A stretch of 64,000 nt of DNA, from contig CM055823.1 in assembly GCA_029582265.1 (NCBI GenBank), forward strand, positions 13,280,060 to 13,344,059. Reading direction: 5' to 3'. A model generated the notes under the pieces. The model saw nothing but the letters and a program-made list of their open reading frames with translations, made no database searches and was not told the origin of the DNA. Position numbers and translations under genes: made by a program. This DNA is from Zoroaster sp. YZ-2022. Lineage: Eukaryota; Echinodermata; Asteroidea; Forcipulatida; Zoroasteridae. Of the stretch, positions 56,917-64,000 are shown in pieces (the first letter of the stretch is position 1; every line of letters starts with the position of its first letter).

Positions 56917-57360
56917 TCACTTTTTATCTTTTTTTAATAATTTATAACTCACGTAACCCACTATACTCATACCAATAATGATAAATACAATCTCACTAGT
57001 TTTTTGATCTTCGCTAGGAGCGTAAAAATCTTCTAGTTGAGGTTCGGCGTATAAATCTTTCGGTAAATTAATTAGTTTGCCCGTAACTCGTGAATATTCA
57101 TTCATTGCATCGTCAATGTTATTAAACGTTCTTTCGGCGTTTGATTCTTTTTGTATTTTTTCGTTTAAATAATCTAGATATTTTAAACGTTTTTTACTAA
57201 ATTCTTCTCTAGCTTTCGAAAGTTGCTCTATCGCTAAATCGTGTCTTTTGTGTTCTTGCGACGCGTCGCCGCTACGCAAATTACTAAATAGAGCATTGCT
57301 TCCTGTAAATGCCAACGCGTTAATTACCGCACCTCCAACCATCATCGCTATAGATACCAT
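56917..57360 (-). CDS. Conserved Polinton membrane protein, 147 aa (element C)
   Basis: Intact counterpart of 43538-43981: N-terminal hydrophobic segment (MVSIAMMVGGAVINALAFTG), helical charged middle, C-terminal span (EIVFIIIGMSIVGYVSYKLL) and basic tail. Transcribed away from the capsid gene and upstream of the two coiled-coil genes with 7-base spacing, so the three probably form one transcription unit. An N-terminal hydrophobic and a C-terminal span suggest a virion or host membrane protein; function unknown. Confidence 0.78.
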   Translation of the reverse strand: MVSIAMMVGGAVINALAFTGSNALFSNLRSGDASQEHKRHDLAIEQLSKAREEFSKKRLKYLDYLNEKIQKESNAERTFNNIDDAMNEYSRVTGKLINLPKDLYAEPQLEDFYAPSEDQKTSEIVFIIIGMSIVGYVSYKLLKKDKK

Positions 57361-57409
57361 TTTACAATTACTTTTTTATAAAAATATTTTATATTTGTTA
57401 CTATAAACT
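57361..57409. promoter_or_regulatory. Divergent promoter region before the capsid gene (element C)
   Basis: 49 AT-rich bases with TTTATAAAAATATTTTATAT and ACTATAAACT before ATG 57410. Same position as 43418-43537 in B but without the 25-bp repeats. Confidence 0.5.
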
Positions 57410-58684
57410 ATGACTAATAATATGTACGGAGATACGCTCGATCCATACAGGAGAATAAGAGAACCGAGAGGTGTGAAAGGTTTGCGTCAAAAAGTCATCA
57501 CAAATAATCCGAGCACCATTACCGAAAATCAATTGTTGACGGTTCGTTTTCCAAATTTAGGAATAAACGACGTCATCGTTCCGAATACATCACGATTAGC
57601 TTTCAATATAGAACTCGTCTCGACGGATGATGAGAATAGAACGTTGGTACAAAATATAGGTAGAGCCATCGTAAAACATATAATTATTAAAATGGAAGGA
57701 AATGAAATATTTTCTTTGGACGACGCGGATGTGTTCAATTGTTTTAAAGACGAATGGCTGACCAAAGATCAACGCGAAAATTTAGTGTACCAAGGAATCG
57801 AAGATGCAAACGTGACTAAATTGAGAATAGACGGCAACGATAAAGATTTAACTGCAAACGGAGGAAAAGATAAAGCCATCGCGGATACGTATAAAAATAG
57901 ATATTACATTCCGCTTGATTTTGAATTGTTGACCGATCATCAACCCTATTATCAGTCGGGCATCGGAGATAGATTGACTTACGAACTCGTGTTTAATAAA
58001 TTTGAAAATGTGACCAAAAGCACCGACGATAACGTGAAATATATTATAAGCGGGATTTCTTTAGAGTTTGAAGTCGTTCATATGCCGGAACTCGCTCGAA
58101 CGATTAAAAATCAATACAGCAATAGAATGAGCATATTATTCGATCGCGTACTGAGACAGAGCGTGACTCCGTTAAACAAACGCGATACAATGTGGAATAT
58201 AAATTTAAATACCCCGGCAAAAAGTATGAAAGGAATATTGTTTTTATTCAAAGAACCGAACGTGAAAGAAAGCAATAAATTTTATAATCCGAAAATCGAT
58301 AAAGTTAGTATCACCATCGAAGGCGTTCCCAATCAACTCTACGCGCACGGAATGAGAAGGTATCAACATTGGGAAGAGATTTCAAAATATTTCGGTGATT
58401 CGAAACAACAACACGCTATACAAGTCGTTAAAGCGTTAAATTTATCTAACGTTAAACCAGCAAATTATTTACTAAATCGATACGGTTTATTTTTAGATTT
58501 AAGAACTAGCGCCGACAATAAAATACACGGAAGCGGAAGACGAGTACAAAACTTATCCGAAGGAATTACCATTCAAATTGAAAAAGAATCAGAGAGTGCG
58601 AGTGAACTAAACATGTACACTTTTATTATCATGGACGCGCAACTAAACATAAGAAACTCACGTTTTGAATCCGTCGATTACTAA
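57410..58684 (+). CDS. Major capsid protein candidate (double-jelly-roll type), 424 aa
   Basis: Uninterrupted, so the reference copy for the family in this window. N-terminal LTVRFPNLGINDVIVPNTSR, then IGRAIVKHIIIKMEGNEIFS, YYIPLDFELLTDHQPYYQSG, ILFDRVLRQSV, NLNTPAKSMKGILFLF, VSITIEGVPNQLYAHGMRRY and, at the end, YTFIIMDAQLNI. The chain is beta-rich with no membrane span. The family is found next to packaging ATPases in adintovirus-like Polintons and is interpreted as the hexon-type capsid protein; size (about 420 aa) is at the low end of double-jelly-roll proteins. The next gene, the ATPase, begins 48 bases downstream in all three elements' order. Confidence 0.75.
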   Translation: MTNNMYGDTLDPYRRIREPRGVKGLRQKVITNNPSTITENQLLTVRFPNLGINDVIVPNTSRLAFNIELVSTDDENRTLVQNIGRAIVKHIIIKMEGNEIFSLDDADVFNCFKDEWLTKDQRENLVYQGIEDANVTKLRIDGNDKDLTANGGKDKAIADTYKNRYYIPLDFELLTDHQPYYQSGIGDRLTYELVFNKFENVTKSTDDNVKYIISGISLEFEVVHMPELARTIKNQYSNRMSILFDRVLRQSVTPLNKRDTMWNINLNTPAKSMKGILFLFKEPNVKESNKFYNPKIDKVSITIEGVPNQLYAHGMRRYQHWEEISKYFGDSKQQHAIQVVKALNLSNVKPANYLLNRYGLFLDLRTSADNKIHGSGRRVQNLSEGITIQIEKESESASELNMYTFIIMDAQLNIRNSRFESVDY

Positions 58685-58732
58685 GTTGTACGATAGCGTG
58701 ATATTTTAAAAAACGTTTAATATTAAAAGAAA

Positions 58733-59353
58733 ATGTTACCTAAATATCCACACGCCGCGTTAATTTGCGGACAAACGGGATGCGGAAAAACTGAATTTGC
58801 TTTAAATTTATTAGAAAATGAATATTTAAAATATTTTAAAAATATCGTTATATTATGCCCCACCATCTTCTACAACGACACGTACAAAAATAGAAAATGG
58901 GTTCTAAACGACGATAACGTACACGTTAACGATTTAAACGACATCTCGCTGAATAGGGCTATACAAATTTATAGCGATGCTTTCAAAACGGAAGAAACGT
59001 TGTTTATCATCGACGATTGCAGCGCTAATAAACAGTTGCATTATAAAAAATACGACGAGAATAATAAATGTATGATTACACAATTGGCTTTTAGCGGTAG
59101 ACACGTACAACACAGCTGTTGGATTCTTTCACAAAAATATAATAGCGTATTGAAAGATTTTAGAGAACAACTCAAATGGGTGTGTTTATTTTATTGTAAA
59201 GATAGAGACTCGTACGAGAATTGTCTTAGAGAAAATGATGTTGTACCTACGAAAGAGTTGAGAATGGAAATTCATGAAAAATTAAAACAAGTTAAACATC
59301 GCAAATTGATTTTAAAAACAGATCAACCTACCGGTTATGAAATACGCGACTAA
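58733..59353 (+). CDS. A32-like genome-packaging ATPase (element C)
   Basis: 206 aa, uninterrupted. Walker A GQTGCGKT at residues 13-20, Walker B LFIIDDCSA with acidic pair at 94-95, SGRHVQHSCWILSQKYNS afterwards, and a C-terminal QLKWVCLFYCKDRDSYENCL block. This matches the compact packaging ATPases of Polintons and related double-jelly-roll viruses. It would act at a capsid vertex to translocate DNA. The start context TATTAAAAGAAAATG is the same as in B. A minisatellite follows the stop. Confidence 0.9.
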   Translation: MLPKYPHAALICGQTGCGKTEFALNLLENEYLKYFKNIVILCPTIFYNDTYKNRKWVLNDDNVHVNDLNDISLNRAIQIYSDAFKTEETLFIIDDCSANKQLHYKKYDENNKCMITQLAFSGRHVQHSCWILSQKYNSVLKDFREQLKWVCLFYCKDRDSYENCLRENDVVPTKELRMEIHEKLKQVKHRKLILKTDQPTGYEIRD

Positions 59354-59525
59354 GGGTAATTACCCCTAGGTCGTTAGCAATTACTCACAGGTTAAGAGCA
59401 ATTACTCACAGGTTGCTCAGCAATTACCCTAGGTCGTTAGCAATTGATCAGCAATTACCCTAGGTCGTTAGCAATTGCTCAGCAATTACCCTAAGTCGTT
59501 AGCAATTACTCACAGGGTTGTTTCG
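59354..59525. repeat. Minisatellite after the ATPase gene (element C)
   Basis: Repeated AGCAATTACTCACAGGTT and CAGCAATTACCCTAGGTCGT units, about five or six copies. Related to 41450-41510 of B and in the same place as 34478-34562 of A. Confidence 0.9.
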
Positions 59526-59560
59526 TATTTTAATAAATATTATAAAATCTATTTATAAAT

Positions 59561-59887
59561 ATGAATGCTGAACGAGTGCAAGTTACACTTACGAACATAT
59601 CTGCTGAACGAGTAAATGATTTTATATATAATCTTAACCAATTTATCAATACTGAAAAAGAAAGAAAAAACCTAGTACAAGTTTTAAACGAGAATACTGA
59701 AAAAGTAAAAGATATATTTATGAATATAGATAATGAACTAGTAAAAGATCTAATGTTTAATCTTAACGAGCTTTTAAACGTTGATGGGTTATCTAAAACT
59801 AATTATTGGTTTCTATATTTTTTTATAAATTTAACCGATTATTCTATGAATACGTATAATAAATGGAAGAAGTACATAAACTATTGA
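59561..59887 (+). CDS. Small accessory protein, 108 aa (element C)
   Basis: Start preceded by TTTATAAATATG. The N-terminal half contains two similar blocks (AERVQVTLTNI, AERVNDFIYNL), followed by charged helix-like sequence and an aromatic segment (NYWFLYFFINLTDYS). It overlaps the following gene by 25 bases in another frame. I do not recognise the family. Confidence 0.5.
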   Translation: MNAERVQVTLTNISAERVNDFIYNLNQFINTEKERKNLVQVLNENTEKVKDIFMNIDNELVKDLMFNLNELLNVDGLSKTNYWFLYFFINLTDYSMNTYNKWKKYINY

Positions 59888-60465
59888 ACGAAAATCCACA
59901 GATGCCACTGGCGGACGACGCAAGCGATAACAACGATGATACGTCGTTGAAACAAGAAATACGTCTTTTATCGGTTGTAGTGGGGGGAGATTCGAGCAAG
60001 TTTTTCGGAAAAGAACTAAGCGTTAGCGATATTGAAGCTTTGTCTACCAAAGAGCGAGACGCGCTGCACACGCAATACGAAACTAAATTAGGTCGTGATA
60101 TTACTCAGTCTTTAGGTAGCGCCATTATAACGCTATACGCTAAACTATTAGGACTTAGTTTAAATCGTATAGATTTGTACGGTCATAAATTTCAAATTGA
60201 TGATGAAGGTAAATTAATTTCAGATTTAGAAAAAGATCCGTTCATTTCTAGCATGCTTTCTACCGTAGCGTGTGAAATATATTACAAGTACGGTATGTTG
60301 ATCGCTCCGCTCAGCGCTTCGCTAATTACGGCAAAACATTTAAAAAGAAAAGAAGAATCTAGTATACATAATAAAAGCGATGGAAACGAACGAGCAGATT
60401 GCGCAACCGGAACCGATGCAACCGCAAGCTTCAACACCGAAGACCGTAACCCAACCAACGACTAA
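59863..60465 (+). CDS. Conserved Polinton accessory protein, 200 aa (element C)
   Basis: Uninterrupted. Acidic N-terminus, then LLSVVVGGDSSKFFGKELSV, YETKLGRDITQSLGSAIITL, DLEKDPFISSM and VACEIYYKYGMLIAPLSASL followed by a basic end. The pattern (F-G/N-K/R-E-L-S, Y-E-x-x-L-G-x-x-x-T-x-x-L-G, C-E-I/L-Y-x-x-Y-G-M-x-x-A-P-L-x-A) is conserved in invertebrate Polinton-like elements; no function is known. The hydrophobic C-terminal third is short for a membrane span. The last 86 bases overlap the next gene in a different frame; the tail after about residue 165 is likely shaped by that overlap. Confidence 0.7.
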   Translation: MEEVHKLLNENPQMPLADDASDNNDDTSLKQEIRLLSVVVGGDSSKFFGKELSVSDIEALSTKERDALHTQYETKLGRDITQSLGSAIITLYAKLLGLSLNRIDLYGHKFQIDDEGKLISDLEKDPFISSMLSTVACEIYYKYGMLIAPLSASLITAKHLKRKEESSIHNKSDGNERADCATGTDATASFNTEDRNPTND

Positions 60466-60791
60466 AAAAGAAAAAAACCCAAACAGAGTAGCGGCTGGGA
60501 AAAGACTAGCCGAAATTAACAAAAAGAAAAAACTACAACTCGCTAAACCCGCTAAAAGCGTTAAAACGTCTCGCGATAGCGAAGAAGCGCCTAGTTATAA
60601 AGAAAACAACTCGACGAGTTACTACTATTATAATAATTATAGCTATTGGTTTAGCTATCGGGGGTATCGCTTATTTCTTGTTTAGTAAACCTAGCGAAAC
60701 AGAACCAACTACTATTAGAGAGCCGGCATTTAAAAACGAACCCTCCTCGCAGATAACGAGAGAACAACGAGTTGTTTTTGAAATGGAATAA
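60380..60791 (+). pseudogene. Basic-tail single-pass membrane protein, one frameshift (element C)
   Basis: Pro/Gln/Thr-rich start (METNEQIAQPEPMQPQASTP), then NPNRVAAGKRLAEINKKKK, the lysine-rich block shared with A. The frame changes near 60590; in the new frame the membrane span TTIIIIIAIGLAIGGIAYFL and a polar tail to the stop at 60789-60791 follow. A's version (35289-35615) has the same basic block and span. Possibly a DNA- or membrane-associated virion protein; the basic block could contact DNA. Confidence 0.6.
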
Positions 60792-60819
60792 CAGGTTTTT
60801 TTTTTAAATATTATATTAA

Positions 60820-61089
60820 ATGACTATAAATATGTCTTCAATGCCAATAGAACCGAAAACAATCGCCGATTCGCTTTACAAAAGCGTCGTTTTTGGAGTT
60901 TTTATAGTTTTATACAGCATGATCGGTAAAAAAGTATTAAGCGTAGAACCAGCCAACTTGGGAAAGTTTAGTATAAAAGACGGGTTAAAACTCACCGTGA
61001 CGGTCGCATTAGCCGGTGGAACTCAAATGGCGTTAGTTAAACAAGGAATTTTACCAGATTCGCTCATGCCTAAAAATCCTAATGAATAA
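60820..61089 (+). CDS. Small two-span membrane protein, 89 aa (element C)
   Basis: Hydrophobic segment VVFGVFIVLYSMIGKKV, the block EPANLGKFSIKDGLKLTVTV and a second hydrophobic stretch (VALAGGTQMALVKQGILPDS). Remnants of the same gene survive in A (35676-35850) and B (41314-41449), so it is a constant Polinton component immediately upstream of the integrase. The second start at 60832 (MSSMPIEPK) aligns better with A's MSSTSMIDTK. Function unknown; holin-like or virion-membrane roles are possible but unproven. Confidence 0.7.
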   Translation: MTINMSSMPIEPKTIADSLYKSVVFGVFIVLYSMIGKKVLSVEPANLGKFSIKDGLKLTVTVALAGGTQMALVKQGILPDSLMPKNPNE

Positions 61090-61112
61090 AAAATATGTTG
61101 TACAATATTAAA

Positions 61113-62099
61113 ATGAATGAGCTAAAACTTTCAAACGCTTATTATAGTCCGCGAGGATATTACAAAGGTCTAGATGCAATTAATAAATTATCTAAAGAAA
61201 CTAAAGTAAATGTAAAAACAGTTCGACAGTGGATAAAAAAGCAAGCTCTGTGGCAAATTTATTTGCCCTATCCTAAATATATTCCAAGGCCAACTTCATC
61301 AAATAGTACGTTTGGAAAACCGAATGAGGTTCATCAAGCAGATTTACTGTTTCTTCCGCACGATGTAGTTGGTAGAGTTACGTACAAATACTCGTTAACA
61401 ATTATTGATGAAGCCAGTAGATTTAAAGAAGCACAACCGTTAACCGATAAAACAGCTACGCAAGTTGGTAACGCGTTTGAGAAAATTTATAAACGTTCGT
61501 TATTGTCTTGGCCTAAAATTATAAAAGTCGATCCTGGAAAAGAATTCATGAGTAGCGTCAACGTATTGATGAGTAAACATAATGTTGTAATACAAAGAAG
61601 TGAGGTCGGTAATCACAGAGCTCAGGGTATGGTGGAGCGATTTAATAGAACTTTGAGTGAAAGATTATTTTCACATCAATACGCGCAAGAAATAACGACC
61701 GATACGAGAAACAGAGAATGGGTTAAAAGATTACCTCTAGTCGTAAAAGCGTTAAACAATGAGACGACGCGACTAATTAATTTGAAACCTAAAGACGCGA
61801 TTAAATTACGTAGTGTCGAGCAAAATCCGGCCTCACCAGCTGTTGTAAAGAATGAAAAAAGAATCCCAAACAACAGTTTGGTTCGATATTTATACGCACC
61901 CGGCGAAGGTGAAAAAGATACGAGGCGCCGCGCGACCGACCCTATATGGAGTATAAAAACTTATAGAATATCTAAAACTATTAAAGGTGCGAATCAACCC
62001 ATCTTGTATTATTTAGAAGCGGGTCCCGCTCGTAGTTTTGTAAAAGAAGAATTACAAATTATTCCTCGATATACAGAAAATCCTCCAATCATGCCGTAA
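61113..62099 (+). CDS. int: Polinton integrase (element C)
   Basis: 328 aa from the Met at 61113, chosen because it aligns with the start of the B copy; an upstream in-frame ATG at 61095 would add six residues. HTH-like N-terminus (INKLSKETKVNVKTVRQWIK), catalytic HQADLLFLP (Asp77), VDPGKEF (Asp140), GMVERFNRTLSE (Glu175), and the C-terminal PILYYLEAGPARSFVKEELQ module. All catalytic acids are present and the frame is intact, so by sequence it could be active. It is the retroviral-like integrase type that Polintons share with LTR elements and ends 18 bases from the convergent polB. Confidence 0.93.
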   Translation: MNELKLSNAYYSPRGYYKGLDAINKLSKETKVNVKTVRQWIKKQALWQIYLPYPKYIPRPTSSNSTFGKPNEVHQADLLFLPHDVVGRVTYKYSLTIIDEASRFKEAQPLTDKTATQVGNAFEKIYKRSLLSWPKIIKVDPGKEFMSSVNVLMSKHNVVIQRSEVGNHRAQGMVERFNRTLSERLFSHQYAQEITTDTRNREWVKRLPLVVKALNNETTRLINLKPKDAIKLRSVEQNPASPAVVKNEKRIPNNSLVRYLYAPGEGEKDTRRRATDPIWSIKTYRISKTIKGANQPILYYLEAGPARSFVKEELQIIPRYTENPPIMP

Positions 62100-62117
62100 T
62101 TGTAATTGTAATTGTTG

Positions 62118-64000
62118 TTAAACGGTGAGACCGTAAGCGTGAGTGACTATTCCGTCTTCTAAAATGTGTCTCTTCGTGTCTAAAGGTGATAGCGATATTT
62201 TATTTATTCGAGTTGTATATAGTCGATGTTTTTCATGCCTGATAAAATTCATAGGGTGATGTAGTGTATTTTTCAGAGATAAAACTTGTTTATAACGACC
62301 GTGTTTAATATATTGTTCTAAAACTTGTTTTTTAACTCCATTAGCTTTTCTTATTTGTTTTTCGTCCGATAAAAGTATCGAATACATTTTGGGTCTCAAA
62401 CAAACAACTTCAGAGATTAGAGTTCCCGCGGTCTTGTCTTTCATTTTACCAATCACTTTTTTATTTTCTTCAGAAAATAGAAAATGACGCTTATCATAAT
62501 TACTAAAATCGTATAAATGCTTGTCTTTTTTCATATCTTTAAAAACATCTCGAGTTTTAATTTCCAACAACAAGCTGTCCGTATCCGTGTATACCAACTC
62601 ACACCTCTCGCCGTATTTTTTCTTTAATTGATTGTAATAAAAATCATACATTAAATGTTTAGATAAATCCAGTATGCTCATTCCTATGTAAACTGGGCGG
62701 TTTAGAACGAGTTTTGTTTTGTGCATGTGAATCGCTACTAGATCGTTATCGAAAATCCTCGCCTCTGCAAAATTTGATTTCGCGATGAGCGAACGAATTT
62801 GATTTTCCGCTTTTTCATCGTTTAACCGCTTCAAATTTACGTTGACGCGTTTTCGTACATTTTCCATCGTTTTTCCAAAAACTGAATTGTTCATGAGTTT
62901 AAACAAGTCTTTTTCAAAATCGCTAGTCGCGAGTTTTCTGAGTTGGGTGTTTTTATCGATGTACGATTTCATCCAACACGATTCGTCAAATTCTAAAACA
63001 CGATGAATTTTAGTCAGTTTCATACCTAGTTGTAAATACAATCGTAAATTACGATAATGAAGCACGTAGTTTTTTTTATTGTATAAATTTGGAACTAATT
63101 TTACGACGTTTGGAGCCGGTTTGTCTTTTAGTAAATTCTTTTGATAGTCGCTCATCCATTCTTTCGGCACCACTAAAGACTCTGGCGCGAGTGGAAACGC
63201 GTTGTGAGAATCGTGTAATTCTTTCGGATATTGTAAATCGACTTCTAAAATACATCCTTTTTTATTTTTTAATCCCTCGCTCTCGAGTTTGTCTATTTGT
63301 TTATTTGTCATCCATTTAAAATTACCCGTCGGTAAAGGTTGACTCATCGCGTAGCCGTATAAATTATTCGCGTCTAAATACGTAATGTAACTCGATGGTT
63401 TCGATTCGTCGTAGTCGTCCAAGTAAACATTATTCGCTTTAGCGTATCGTTTACTCACCATACACGTTCCTCCGCGCGTACCTCTCTCAATAAATAAATG
63501 CATGTCGACGTCTGTGAGCAATTCTAAAGTTTGTTTCGAATGTTTTAATAAAGCGTCCCAACTCAGACCGGGACTAGTATAATAATTAGCCGGATCTAAA
63601 TCATATTGTTTCATGCAAGTAGCGCGAAAATTTTCAAATACGTCCGCCAATAAGCAAGTATCGGTACGCACGTATAGATCGTGATAGTCTCCTAAATTTT
63701 TACAATCAAAAATACAAAATACATTCTTTGCGTGCTCGTATTGTTCTTTAGTAATGTGTTGGCTGTTTAAACTACTATAAAAAATTTCTTGTAAAGGAAG
63801 TTGTTTCTCTTTAAATTTTTCAAAACTATCCATGTACTCGTAAGGATAAATACCCTTGCTTTTTAACAGATTAAATTTTTCGTAGGAGGGTTCGAGTTTA
63901 GTTGTAATCGGAAAAGAATTGTTTGATTTTACGAGTTTATCCAACGACGCCAATAAAAATTGAGCGCTGTCTATAAATCGTAGTTGCCCGATGGAAAAAG
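62118..64000 (-). CDS. polB: Protein-primed family B DNA polymerase, C-terminal half (element C, runs off window)
   Basis: About 627 codons visible and open from 64000 to the stop at 62118; the N-terminal half lies outside. Visible: the third exonuclease motif (YHDLYVRTDTCLLADVF, about 63655-63685), SPGLSWDALLKHS, polymerase motif A region YLDANNLYGYAM (catalytic Asp codon at about 63374), KLMNNSVFGKTMENV (about 62860-62905) and YTDTDSLLLE (about 62570-62600). Unlike the B copy (36473-40227) no stop or frame change occurs in the part seen. It replicates the linear element, presumably primed by a terminal protein. Confidence 0.93.
   Translation of the reverse strand, partial: FSIGQLRFIDSAQFLLASLDKLVKSNNSFPITTKLEPSYEKFNLLKSKGIYPYEYMDSFEKFKEKQLPLQEIFYSSLNSQHITKEQYEHAKNVFCIFDCKNLGDYHDLYVRTDTCLLADVFENFRATCMKQYDLDPANYYTSPGLSWDALLKHSKQTLELLTDVDMHLFIERGTRGGTCMVSKRYAKANNVYLDDYDESKPSSYITYLDANNLYGYAMSQPLPTGNFKWMTNKQIDKLESEGLKNKKGCILEVDLQYPKELHDSHNAFPLAPESLVVPKEWMSDYQKNLLKDKPAPNVVKLVPNLYNKKNYVLHYRNLRLYLQLGMKLTKIHRVLEFDESCWMKSYIDKNTQLRKLATSDFEKDLFKLMNNSVFGKTMENVRKRVNVNLKRLNDEKAENQIRSLIAKSNFAEARIFDNDLVAIHMHKTKLVLNRPVYIGMSILDLSKHLMYDFYYNQLKKKYGERCELVYTDTDSLLLEIKTRDVFKDMKKDKHLYDFSNYDKRHFLFSEENKKVIGKMKDKTAGTLISEVVCLRPKMYSILLSDEKQIRKANGVKKQVLEQYIKHGRYKQVLSLKNTLHHPMNFIRHEKHRLYTTRINKISLSPLDTKRHILEDGIVTHAYGLTV

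Larger units (their letters stand above)
49670..64000. mobile_element. Polinton/Maverick element C, nearly complete
   Basis: From terminus AGTAGTATGTCAGATGGGGG at 49670 to polB running off the right edge. Adding the roughly 2 kb of missing polB N-terminus plus a terminal region would give about 16-17 kb, the usual Polinton size. It holds all core genes (polB, integrase, packaging ATPase, capsid and penton candidates) except a recognisable protease. Its genes are broken in about five places. Confidence 0.92.

Overview
The window is animal genomic DNA, assembled with two 500-N scaffold gaps (15921-16420 and 46160-46659). Phase-compatible EGF-like and discoidin exons with good splice sites, a tRNA-derived SINE, LINE and Penelope-like fragments, long satellites and Polinton/Maverick elements together suggest a marine invertebrate, possibly a deuterostome. 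I cannot name the species.

Region by region. (1) 1-9.1 kb: a host gene on the minus strand, with a signal-peptide exon at 9044-9113, three EGF-type exons at 8449-8562, 1716-1847 and 1125-1259, and a possible Ig-like exon at 170-497. Its introns carry two Penelope-like element copies in partial tandem (3222-6459), a LINE endonuclease fragment and inverted repeats. (2) 9.8-15.9 kb: a ~3.2-kb direct tandem duplication with a LINE fragment, a tRNA-type SINE and a second LINE end in each unit. (3) 16.4-27.9 kb: about 18 copies of a ~570-bp satellite, followed by about eight copies of an unrelated ~150-bp repeat. (4) 27.9-32.9 kb: short repeats and two exons of a discoidin (F5/8 type C) domain on the plus strand. 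(5) 32.9-64.0 kb: three members of one Polinton/Maverick (adintovirus-like) family, here called A, B and C.

Element A (32925-~35850) is a decayed remnant. Element B (36211-44866) begins with a recognisable terminus, has a multiply broken polB, an intact-looking integrase and packaging ATPase, lacks a block of small genes, and is cut by a GC-rich fold-back element at a TTAA. Element C (49670 to beyond the window) is almost complete. Its order is terminus, small accessory genes, penton-like protein, 480-aa structural-type protein, two paralogous coiled-coil/proline-rich membrane proteins, small membrane protein, major capsid candidate, packaging ATPase, four small genes, integrase and protein-primed-type polB. 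B is in the opposite orientation to C with the same gene order.

How the genes would work together: PolB would copy the linear element, the rve-type integrase would insert it, and the capsid candidates plus the A32-like ATPase would build and fill a virion. The coiled-coil/proline-rich and other small membrane proteins are a conserved but functionally unassigned module. C itself carries several frameshifts and stops, so it reads as a recently endogenised, now decaying copy, or partly as sequencing error.
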